Shown here in pieces: positions 27,386 to 34,884 of a DNA stretch of 64,000 nt (positions are counted from its first letter, which is position 1; each line of letters starts with the position of its first letter). This stretch comes from Vibrio splendidus. Lineage in GTDB: Bacteria > Pseudomonadota > Gammaproteobacteria > Enterobacterales > Vibrionaceae. The translations under genes and the position numbers were made by a program. The DNA is taken from contig NZ_CP031056.1 of the NCBI RefSeq assembly GCF_003345295.1, positions 434,001-498,000 of the forward strand, read 5' to 3'. The notes under the pieces are model-generated. The model was not told the origin of the DNA, did no database searches, and saw only the letters and a program-made list of their open reading frames with translations.

Positions 27386-28447
27386 TTAGTGATCATTAAT
27401 CACTTCTTTACCACTTGGGTAGGCTTTTGAACCCAGTACATGACCGTCGACTTCTTTGCCATAGTAACCTTGGTGGCTGTGGTAACGCTTAGCATTGCCG
27501 GCAACATCGCCTTTGTATCGAGGGTCTTGTGGGCGTTCATGACTGTTTACAAACGCGGCCACATCCCACGCATCCTGAATTGACAGCTGTTGGCTTTTTC
27601 CAAGCGGCATGTTTTCGTAGATGAAGTACGCGGCGGTGTTTACGCGGTGCATACCTGCGCCCCAGTTGAATGAGTTTTTGCCCCAAAGTGGTGGTAGGTA
27701 TGAGCGACCATCCGCCCCTTTAATGCCTTCGCCATTTTGACCATGACAGGTTTGGCAGCTGGTTTGATAAACCTTTTCACCACGCGCTATCGACGGCTCT
27801 TGTTCAGGGTTAGCAATCTTAGGGTAGCCACGACCTGCCAGCTTGCTGCGATCATCAATTGGGTATTTGCTTAACAGTTCTTCTGGAAGAGGGAAGCTCT
27901 CCGCTTTTCCTCCGACTTGTAAATCTGCATCGCTAATCTCAGGAACGGGTGTGTCTTGCATGCCGTTCTTATCCAAGATACCGCCCATTGCCAACCAGTA
28001 TGAGTAAGCGGTTAGCGCGACCATCTCTTTTGAGCCCACTGCTGGTGGCAGGCCATTCATTGAATAAGTGAAACAGCCTTGGATACGTTCTGCGTAGCTG
28101 TTTACCTTGTCGTTTTTCTTACGGTAAGCAGGGTAGGCCATATAAGCACCCCATAGAGGCGCCGCATTCGCTTTCATGCCCGCTTGCATGTGGCAGTTGA
28201 CACAGCTTTGTTCATTGCCGACGAACGTACCGCGCATCTGTTGTGAATCGACAAACAGTGAATAACCCAGTTTAACTTTGTCGCCAAACTCTCCTGCAGG
28301 AATATCGACCAAGTCTCGTGGCACCAGATACTTGTTATCTTGAGGCTTCTCAACTGCTGGTAATTCGGTTTGGCGATCAGGCAACTCAGCTTCTGCATAA
28401 GCGATTCCAGAGGCAAGGGTTGCGGTAATTAGAAGTAGTGTTTTCAT
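27386..28447 (-). CDS. tsdA: TsdA-like diheme thiosulfate dehydrogenase / tetrathionate reductase
   Basis: Periplasmic diheme cytochrome c of 353 residues with signal peptide MKTLLLITATLASGIAYAEA. Heme motifs are CVNCH near residue 82 and CQTCH near residue 230. Between them is GCFTYSMNG (Cys near 130), matching the TsdA region that supplies the unusual His/Cys heme ligand at the active site. TsdA couples two thiosulfates to tetrathionate, and in Campylobacter it works mainly in reverse. It follows tsdB by nine bases and sits in the ttr locus, which supports a tetrathionate-linked role. The direction of the reaction here cannot be told. Confidence 0.85.
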   Translation of the reverse strand: MKTLLLITATLASGIAYAEAELPDRQTELPAVEKPQDNKYLVPRDLVDIPAGEFGDKVKLGYSLFVDSQQMRGTFVGNEQSCVNCHMQAGMKANAAPLWGAYMAYPAYRKKNDKVNSYAERIQGCFTYSMNGLPPAVGSKEMVALTAYSYWLAMGGILDKNGMQDTPVPEISDADLQVGGKAESFPLPEELLSKYPIDDRSKLAGRGYPKIANPEQEPSIARGEKVYQTSCQTCHGQNGEGIKGADGRSYLPPLWGKNSFNWGAGMHRVNTAAYFIYENMPLGKSQQLSIQDAWDVAAFVNSHERPQDPRYKGDVAGNAKRYHSHQGYYGKEVDGHVLGSKAYPSGKEVINDH

Positions 28448-28456
28448 GCGAGCCCT

Positions 28457-29098
28457 TTAGTATCGGAAAGATGCGAAGTAGTACGACAGGTTTTTGATTT
28501 CATCGTCGGTTAGCTTGCCCGCGATGTTGCCCATCATGTTCAAATCATCACCCTTCCGAGTGCCGTTTTTCCAAGCGTTGAGCTGAGTTTGAATGTAGTC
28601 GGCGTGTTGACTGGCTAAGCGTGGGAATTTGTCTACGCCCATCCCACTTGGTCCGTGGCAGGTTGCACAAGCTGGGATGTTTCGGTCCCAATCGCCTTGG
28701 AATACAAGTTTACGATAAGGGTTATCGATATCAGCTTGTGAGCCGCGCTGTTCTAAATCGGTGAATTCGTATGAAGGCAGTGATGCAAAGTATTCTGCGA
28801 CTTCACGACGAACGGCAGGGTCAGACACACCGTCAGCCATTCCCTTCATGATCGCGCTTTGACGCTCACCACTTGAGAACAGGATTAGTTGGTGTTCGAG
28901 GTAATCAGCATTGAGCCCTGCAAGCATAGGGGCGATGTTGGGCATGCCTTTACCGTCGGCTTGGTGGCAGCCGCTACAGGTTTCTGCAGCTTCTGGCATT
29001 GGGTTCGGCGCTGCTTGTGCAAAAGCGGATAAAGAAAGGCTTCCTAGAGCAGCGATGCAAAGCGTTAAAGTTTGAGTTTTAATTGTCAGCTTAGTCAT
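28457..29098 (-). CDS. tsdB: Diheme cytochrome c, TsdB-like electron partner
   Basis: Periplasmic c4-type cytochrome of 213 residues. After a signal peptide ending AFAQA come two similar domains with heme motifs CSGCH (near 41) and CATCH (near 142) and Met ligand candidates in PNIAPML and DLNMMGNIAGK. It is the first gene of a two-gene unit with tsdA and likely passes electrons to or from it. A palindrome identical to one upstream of ttrB lies 60 bases ahead of the start. Confidence 0.82.
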   Translation of the reverse strand: MTKLTIKTQTLTLCIAALGSLSLSAFAQAAPNPMPEAAETCSGCHQADGKGMPNIAPMLAGLNADYLEHQLILFSSGERQSAIMKGMADGVSDPAVRREVAEYFASLPSYEFTDLEQRGSQADIDNPYRKLVFQGDWDRNIPACATCHGPSGMGVDKFPRLASQHADYIQTQLNAWKNGTRKGDDLNMMGNIAGKLTDDEIKNLSYYFASFRY

Positions 29099-29154
29099 GA
29101 GGCGTCGCTATTGGTTGTAATGCACGCATTTTCGACATAATTGGTTGTTCGCGC

Positions 29155-29172
29155 TATTGTGGATTTCCACAT
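29155..29172. promoter_or_regulatory. Predicted TtrR operator upstream of tsdB
   Basis: TATTGTGGATTTCCACAT, with a perfect TGTGGA-TT-TCCACA palindrome, is identical over 18 bases to the element at 34780-34797 upstream of ttrB. The core is 60 bases upstream of the tsdB start. Assignment to TtrR is inferred from the shared locus. Confidence 0.65.
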
Positions 29173-29421
29173 TAATTCACTTGGAACTTGAGGTGAGTCT
29201 CACATTAATAACCTCAATCACCATAATGGTATTGATGTGAACTTCGATAGGCTGATCCAACTGCCGTTAACGAAATGTAAGGGAACTGCCATGTTCGCCT
29301 CGGTGTAACTGCTTGTTAAGGCTCTTTTATGGCACCGATTGTATAAGCATAGCTGCTTTATGGATGCGGGCTAAAAAAGTTGTGGTGAAATGAAGATTAC
29401 CTAATGGCTTTGGGTTGATTA

Positions 29422-29511
29422 CTTTATCTAGACCGGATGCTTTATCTAGTCCCGATGCTGTATGAAGATTGGGCGTTTTATCCAAATAGGGTGCTTTTCT
29501 AGATTAAGGGG
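29422..29511. repeat. Five degenerate 18-base tandem repeats
   Basis: Five consecutive 18-base units, the first being CTTTATCTAGACCGGATG and the second differing at two positions. Later units retain mainly the TTTATC-like start and the G-rich end. They lie between the ttrA terminator and the tsdBA promoter. Confidence 0.7.
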
Positions 29512-29547
29512 ATGAAAAAGCAGAGCAACCTCGAATGACGAAGTTGC
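29512..29547 (-). terminator. Terminator after ttrA
   Basis: GCAACTTCG/CGAGGTTGC (8 of 9 pairs) followed on the minus strand by TCTGCTTTTTC. It ends the ttrBCA transcript, so tsdBA needs its own promoter. Confidence 0.7.
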
Positions 29548-29625
29548 CCTGTTGTGTTCTCATCTGCAAATCAGATAAAGAAGTGTTTTGATTAAGTGCT
29601 TAAGTTAGAGCTTACAGAGTTTAAG

Positions 29626-32600
29626 CTAGACCTTGTAGATCTTAGCCGGAAGCGCTTGTCTTGCCGCTGCGCCCACAACCCAATCAAGCATCACGCCTTT
29701 GCCTTCTCTCGTCGGATCAATCAAGCCAATATCATTGATGTTAACGCCATCGTTTGACTTCATTTTCACTGGTTGTTGTGTGTCACCAATCCAGTGCGCA
29801 CGCTCACCGAGTTCTTTGTGTCCAAAGCCGTGTTCAAAGCCTAATGTTCCCTGTTTTATACCATCAATCACCATTGCCAACGCATGTGTGGTTGAACTCG
29901 GTGTTTCAATGGCAAATACATCGCCTGTTTTGATGCCAGCAGAAGAGGCGTCTTGCGGGTGAATGTAAACCGGGTTCACGCCTTTAATGGATTCCAAGCG
30001 TGGTGACAAGTTAGACACCGCACTGTGAATGTTGGACTTAAAGTTGGTTAGGGTGAATGGCCACTCTGTTACTGGGAACTGCTCTGCCAAAGGCGTGCCA
30101 TCTGCTAACTTTTGTGGATACCATGTAGGACAACCCATGTATTGCTCGCCACTGATGGTATTACGAGACGTACCGAGTTTTTCATTCCAAATAGCCAATG
30201 GTTTGGTCCATTTGTACTTCATGGTTTCATTGGTGTAGGCATTGGTTGCGTCTTCAAAACGACCGCCACGCGCAAAAATATACGCCACTTTGAGCATCTC
30301 TTCTGGTTTAAGCGTTTTGTTCATTACAGGGACTAGGCGCTCTAGACCAGACCAAACGATATCTTCAGCGTCTACATTCGGTACGCCGCCTTTTGCTAAT
30401 GCCAAGTTAGCTGCAGAGCGCAAGTAGAAGTCTTCAGCGCTATGAATACCGTGCCAGTTGCCTTGATTATCTTTGATTACGTTGTCGCCAAAGCCACCTA
30501 AGCCCAGTGTTTTCGCCACATCAATAAAGAAGTTCTCTAGGTTGATGGCCCGCCCGTCTTGAGTGCGGGAAGTTTTAGGCTCAACAATCGGCCAACGAGC
30601 GGTTATCGCTTTGGTCGCGACACCATGCCAAGGTGTTGCCATGCCCCAGCTTTCGTAAGTAACCGTGTCTGGCACTAGGTAATCCGATAATGCAGTTGTC
30701 TCATTGATGAAGGCATCGATAGAGACGATCAAACCAAGCTGCTTTGGATCCTTAAGCTTCTTACCTAGTAAGTTGCCTAAGCCCGGAACGCCATAAAGTG
30801 GGTTCGCCATGTGGTTGATCCACGCTTTTGCACGGTAAGGGTAGCCATCAATCGCAGCTGATAAATGCTCGGTTAAAAGCGGCGCAGAGATTGGGTACCA
30901 CGGAGCGCGTGTTGGGTAGGGTGATTCACCTGCGGCAACGCGGCGCTTGTATTCGCTGGTCTTGTGGTAAGGGAACTTGCTGCGGGACAAGAACACGCCT
31001 TGAGGCTTAGTCTTGCCTTTGAATTTGGTAAAGTCATAACGTGGACCTGCAACAGAAGTTGGGTAGCCGCCTGCTTTCGCCATGGCACCGCCTTTCGCGT
31101 TGATGTTACCGATCAGCGCGTTCAGCATTAAGATAGAGAACGAGTTGTAGAAGCCGTTGGTGTGCATGTTGCCACCGTGGGTATCGACGACTGCTTTCGT
31201 TCCGTAGCTGGTAAAGCGTTTCGCCAGCGCAATAATTTGATCTTTTGGAATTTCACACTGCTCACTGTAGTAAGCAAGGTCATATTTGAAGGCTTCTTCC
31301 TTCAATCTTTGTAGAGAAGACTTAACACGAACGGTTTGACCATCGATTTCTACGTCTTGATCAACGAACAGAGCCGCTTCATTCACCTGAATATGCGATG
31401 ATAAAAGTGACGCTGTCACATCTAGTGCGATAAATCCGTCATCGTCAGATATCGGTTCGCCTGTTTCTAGCAATCCAATATCCGATGCACGGAGCATACG
31501 TCCATTTTGTGGGTGTGTTTCGTCACTGATCACAAGGTGTGAAGCATTACACCAATGCGTGGTGCCTGCTTTTTGCATCGCTTGTGCGCTTGGGCGAGAC
31601 AAGAAATCGTGATTGTAGCGCTGGTTTTCGATGATCCATTGGATCATGCCCAGGACTAATGCTGAATCAGTGCCCGGTTTGATCGGTAGCCAGTTGTTAC
31701 GATCGCCCGCCGCAAGGCTTGATGATCCTGCTGGAAGGCTTGGAGTCACAATGGTGTAGCTCAGTTTGCCATTAGTACGAGCTTCAGCCAGTTGTCTTGC
31801 TTGACGCTTGAACGGGTTACCCGCTTGAGCTGGAGACATACCGATGAAAAGAATGAACTCTGCGTTGTTGAAGTCTGGTTTTAAGTGCGAGAACTTGTCT
31901 AAATCATTCATGATCGCGCCAGAACCCGCGCGGAATGCGTAACCACAGTAAGAGCCGTGGTGACCAAAGTTGCGTGTTCCGTAGCTGTTAAATGCAAAGC
32001 GCTTCAAGATATCGTCACGCCCTTCATTACCGGCATTGGTCACAAGCAGTTGGTTGGCTTTTGGTCCGTACTCAGGGTTGCTCGGATCAAGTGGTGTTTC
32101 GATGTCGCGAATCGATCGTAAGCCTTCAACTTCACCTTCACCGAATAAGTCACCACCCTCGGTGATCTCAGAGATAAGTTGTTCGTAGCTGATCGGCTCC
32201 CACTTACCTTCACCTCGTTTACCAACACGTTTTAATGGTTGAGTGATTCGGTATGGGCTGTTTTGAATCTCTAACATGCCGTTACCGCGGGCGCAGGCTG
32301 TCGAACGGTTATTGATGCCGGATTCACCAGACAAGCCAATGTAGGCGTCTTTTACGGGCGTTTTGAACGGGATCTGTTGGTCGCTTGATAACGGGTGGTA
32401 CGGGTTGCCCGAGATGCGCAAAATCTCGTCATTGCGATTATCGATACGTACACGCAAGCCACACAATGTCCAGCAGCCAAAACACATTGATGGTGCAACG
32501 CGTTGGTTTGGATTCGGCGAAATCTTACCTTGTTCATCGACACTGTATTCCGTCTCTAACGAATTACCGTGATGGATGTGATTGGTTTTCTTACCTGCGG

Positions 32601-32718
32601 TGCCATCAATAGCACCGTGAACCATGTGTTTTGTGGTTGTTGCATAACCTGCAGCAAAAGCTCCAACACCACCGGCAGCAAGGCCTGTTTTCAAAAATTG
32701 ACGACGTTTGTTATCCAT
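29626..32718 (-). CDS. ttrA: Tetrathionate reductase subunit A (molybdopterin catalytic subunit)
   Basis: Periplasmic molybdenum enzyme that reduces tetrathionate to thiosulfate during anaerobic respiration. The 1,030 residues begin with a twin-arginine signal (NKRRQFLKTG), then an iron-sulfur site CFGCWTLCG with a later Cys in STACARGNGM, and HHGSYCGYAF, which holds the probable Mo-ligand Cys. The C-terminal molybdopterin dinucleotide-binding domain covers about 890-1,030. Length and order match Salmonella TtrA in a ttrBCA operon. It begins 14 bases after ttrC, and a terminator follows. Confidence 0.93.
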   Translation of the reverse strand: MDNKRRQFLKTGLAAGGVGAFAAGYATTTKHMVHGAIDGTAGKKTNHIHHGNSLETEYSVDEQGKISPNPNQRVAPSMCFGCWTLCGLRVRIDNRNDEILRISGNPYHPLSSDQQIPFKTPVKDAYIGLSGESGINNRSTACARGNGMLEIQNSPYRITQPLKRVGKRGEGKWEPISYEQLISEITEGGDLFGEGEVEGLRSIRDIETPLDPSNPEYGPKANQLLVTNAGNEGRDDILKRFAFNSYGTRNFGHHGSYCGYAFRAGSGAIMNDLDKFSHLKPDFNNAEFILFIGMSPAQAGNPFKRQARQLAEARTNGKLSYTIVTPSLPAGSSSLAAGDRNNWLPIKPGTDSALVLGMIQWIIENQRYNHDFLSRPSAQAMQKAGTTHWCNASHLVISDETHPQNGRMLRASDIGLLETGEPISDDDGFIALDVTASLLSSHIQVNEAALFVDQDVEIDGQTVRVKSSLQRLKEEAFKYDLAYYSEQCEIPKDQIIALAKRFTSYGTKAVVDTHGGNMHTNGFYNSFSILMLNALIGNINAKGGAMAKAGGYPTSVAGPRYDFTKFKGKTKPQGVFLSRSKFPYHKTSEYKRRVAAGESPYPTRAPWYPISAPLLTEHLSAAIDGYPYRAKAWINHMANPLYGVPGLGNLLGKKLKDPKQLGLIVSIDAFINETTALSDYLVPDTVTYESWGMATPWHGVATKAITARWPIVEPKTSRTQDGRAINLENFFIDVAKTLGLGGFGDNVIKDNQGNWHGIHSAEDFYLRSAANLALAKGGVPNVDAEDIVWSGLERLVPVMNKTLKPEEMLKVAYIFARGGRFEDATNAYTNETMKYKWTKPLAIWNEKLGTSRNTISGEQYMGCPTWYPQKLADGTPLAEQFPVTEWPFTLTNFKSNIHSAVSNLSPRLESIKGVNPVYIHPQDASSAGIKTGDVFAIETPSSTTHALAMVIDGIKQGTLGFEHGFGHKELGERAHWIGDTQQPVKMKSNDGVNINDIGLIDPTREGKGVMLDWVVGAAARQALPAKIYKV

Positions 32719-32732
32719 GATGATTCCTCAGA

Positions 32733-33881
32733 CTACAAGCTATGTGAGCGGTTAAGTGGTGACGGTGTATTTTGGTTTGGCTTAGATTCTGTCTTTTGTG
32801 CAGAGCCAGTTGTTCTTTTAGATCCAGTAGACACGATTTCCGAAGCGAACAACGCAAGCGCTAACCAAAGGCCGCACATACCAACGATGCCGAGTAGCCC
32901 AGCGCTCCCCATAGGCAGTTCATAAGGGAATGGGCCTACATCAAAACGTGGAATGGTTTGAACTTCCATCATGGTGACCCAGCGTACCGCCCATGCTGAA
33001 ATCATGGTCGCAAGTGCTACACAGATAATTCCAAGCTTGCTTTGCGATAAGCGTTGTAGGGGGAGAACTAAGATCATGCACAGCAAAATGCTGGTGGTCA
33101 TGATGCCTAGATTGATTCCCCAAGCGTTGTTTTCATAGAGATTGAAGTGACCATGGTTAGATGCCCAAATAGACGTAAGAATGATGGCAAGGCCGCCCGT
33201 TAACGTAATCGTTCTTTGCACTATAGCGAGATCTGTTGGTTTTAAACTTGGCTTGCTTGAAGGTAGTAGAGCCCAAATCAACAACGTTAAGCCCGTTGCA
33301 GCAAAGAATGCGGTCGTGAACCAAAGCAGTGGAGAAGCCGGTTGATGCCAAAGTGGTCGGCTCGCCAAAATCGCAATCTCTGCGCCTGTGTAAAGCGCGA
33401 TACTTAAGCCAGAAATAGCTGTCGCAGCAGCGAGTGCAATCATCAGCTTTGATGATATTTGCCATTGACCTAGCGTCAGCCAAGCCAAACGCTTTAGAAG
33501 CGGGTTTTCACTTTCCTTAAGCTGTGCGATGTCACCTCGCAGGTAAACCCAAGCAGTCGCGACAGTTAGCCCAGAGAACAAAGGCAAAAACAGAGAGCCT
33601 AATGACATCCATGACCAAGGCGTGATGTGGGCATAGAAATGCCACGCACGTCCTGGTTGGTGTAAGTCACCTGTTAGTGCTAGTGGCCCAACAATTGCGC
33701 CGATGGCCATCACAAGCACAAGCGCTGAACGGAATTGGTGACTGGTTGAGTTCTTGAATATCAGTGCAATCAAAAACAGAATAGCGGCCGCGTAAGCCGA
33801 ACCAATGTAGAAGAAATATTGAACCGCCCACGGTAGCCAAGCGATCTCTTGAGCGGGAACTAACACTTCAGTGATATTCAT
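32733..33881 (-). CDS. ttrC: Tetrathionate reductase subunit C (NrfD-like membrane anchor)
   Basis: Integral membrane quinol oxidase subunit of 382 residues with about nine hydrophobic helices and the NrfD-family pattern. It opens with EVLVPAQEIAWLPWAVQYFFYIGSA-type sequence and contains PLALTGDLHQPGRAWHFY near residues 67-84. It passes electrons from the quinol pool to TtrB. The start overlaps the ttrB stop by four bases (ATGA), so the genes are translationally coupled. Confidence 0.92.
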   Translation of the reverse strand: MNITEVLVPAQEIAWLPWAVQYFFYIGSAYAAAILFLIALIFKNSTSHQFRSALVLVMAIGAIVGPLALTGDLHQPGRAWHFYAHITPWSWMSLGSLFLPLFSGLTVATAWVYLRGDIAQLKESENPLLKRLAWLTLGQWQISSKLMIALAAATAISGLSIALYTGAEIAILASRPLWHQPASPLLWFTTAFFAATGLTLLIWALLPSSKPSLKPTDLAIVQRTITLTGGLAIILTSIWASNHGHFNLYENNAWGINLGIMTTSILLCMILVLPLQRLSQSKLGIICVALATMISAWAVRWVTMMEVQTIPRFDVGPFPYELPMGSAGLLGIVGMCGLWLALALFASEIVSTGSKRTTGSAQKTESKPNQNTPSPLNRSHSL

Positions 33882-34714
33882 GCTGTCTCTCCTTGTTTGC
33901 CTTGTGTCGCGATTGCCAATTCTTGTTTGCTAGAGGATGAGTTATCGATGGCGGCTGGATCATAAATCGCAGGTTGGCCTTCAATGTGGCTAACGAATCG
34001 CTCGTTCATGCCGATATAGAAAACATGGGGGTTGGTATTCTGCTCTGGCTTAAGCACCTTGATGTCGTCTTGGTTTTCATTGAGCAGACGGTTGATCTCG
34101 CTGTTTGGGTCTTTGAGGTCACCAATGACACGCGCGCCACCGACACAGGTTTCGACACAAGCAGGCAGTAAGCCGTCTTCAAGGCGGTGTGCACAGAAAG
34201 TACATTTGTCAGCGGTAAGGGTGTCGTTATTAATGAAGCGAGCATCGTAAGGGCAAGCTTGAACACAGTAGGCACAGGCTACGCAGCGCTCGTTGTCGAC
34301 CATCACAATGCCGTCTTCACGCTGGAAGGTGGCTTGAACAGGACAAACCTTGATGCAGGGTGCGTTGTCACAGTGATTACATAGGCGAGGTAACATGAAT
34401 GATTTCACGTCTTGTTGAGTAGTCGAACCATCATCAAGGGAGACTTCATACTGTTTTACGGTGGTTCTGAACTGGCCGATTGGCGCTTGGTTTTCAACGC
34501 TGCAGCCAACAGTGCATGCCTGACAGCCAACGCATTTACGTAAATCAATCGCCATCGCGTAGCGCTTGCCTACTTCGCCTTTGCGGTCAGGCTGGTTGTT
34601 ATTGCGAATGGCTGTGCTCGCGACTGCGGTGTTGATTCCGGCAATGGGAATGAGCGCAGCACCGGCGGAAACTTTACCGAATTGGCTGAGAAACCGTCTT
34701 TTCAATGAGTCCAT
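33878..34714 (-). CDS. ttrB: Tetrathionate reductase subunit B (four-cluster ferredoxin)
   Basis: Periplasmic electron-transfer subunit of 278 residues. A twin-arginine signal (KRRFLSQFGK) is followed by four cysteine groups: CVGCQACTVGC, CNHCDNAPCIKVCP, CVACAYCVQACP and CTFCAHRLEDGLLPAC, consistent with four [4Fe-4S] clusters. It is the first gene of ttrBCA and lies divergent to ttrS. The predicted TtrR palindrome is 69 bases upstream. Confidence 0.94.
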   Translation of the reverse strand: MDSLKRRFLSQFGKVSAGAALIPIAGINTAVASTAIRNNNQPDRKGEVGKRYAMAIDLRKCVGCQACTVGCSVENQAPIGQFRTTVKQYEVSLDDGSTTQQDVKSFMLPRLCNHCDNAPCIKVCPVQATFQREDGIVMVDNERCVACAYCVQACPYDARFINNDTLTADKCTFCAHRLEDGLLPACVETCVGGARVIGDLKDPNSEINRLLNENQDDIKVLKPEQNTNPHVFYIGMNERFVSHIEGQPAIYDPAAIDNSSSSKQELAIATQGKQGETA

Positions 34715-34779
34715 AGAGGTACCTATAAATGGGTATTCGATCTGTTCGGCTCATTGTCAGTTTTTGACCGTTCACGGGG

Positions 34780-34797
34780 TATTGTGGATTTCCACAT
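34780..34797. promoter_or_regulatory. Predicted TtrR operator upstream of ttrB
   Basis: TATTGTGGATTTCCACAT, identical to the element ahead of tsdB. It lies in the 170-base spacer between divergent ttrB and ttrS and could affect both. Confidence 0.65.
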
Positions 34798-34810
34798 ACC
34801 CAGATCAAAA

Positions 34811-34824
34811 TTGATCTAGAACAA
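34811..34824. promoter_or_regulatory. Possible FNR site in the ttrB-ttrS spacer
   Basis: TTGATCTAGAACAA matches the FNR consensus TTGATNNNNATCAA at 9 of 10 fixed positions. Salmonella ttr expression is known to require FNR. By sequence alone such a match is near chance level in a window this size; position and context raise it. Confidence 0.5.
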
Positions 34825-34884
34825 ATGTGGTTTTACTAATCTAGCTGTTATGCTTTGTTTAAATGCTCTATTTAAAGTGTCGTC

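Larger units (their letters stand above)
29099..29625. other. Spacer between ttrA and tsdB
   Basis: This 527-base spacer contains no gene. From the ttrA side it holds a terminator, five degenerate 18-base repeats, and the tsdBA promoter region with the shared palindrome. Confidence 0.6.

Noticed and set aside
29182..29197. TGAGGTGAGTCTCACA as a CRP site upstream of tsdB
   Set aside because: The right half is perfect but the left half matches only 3 of 5 positions; too weak to list.
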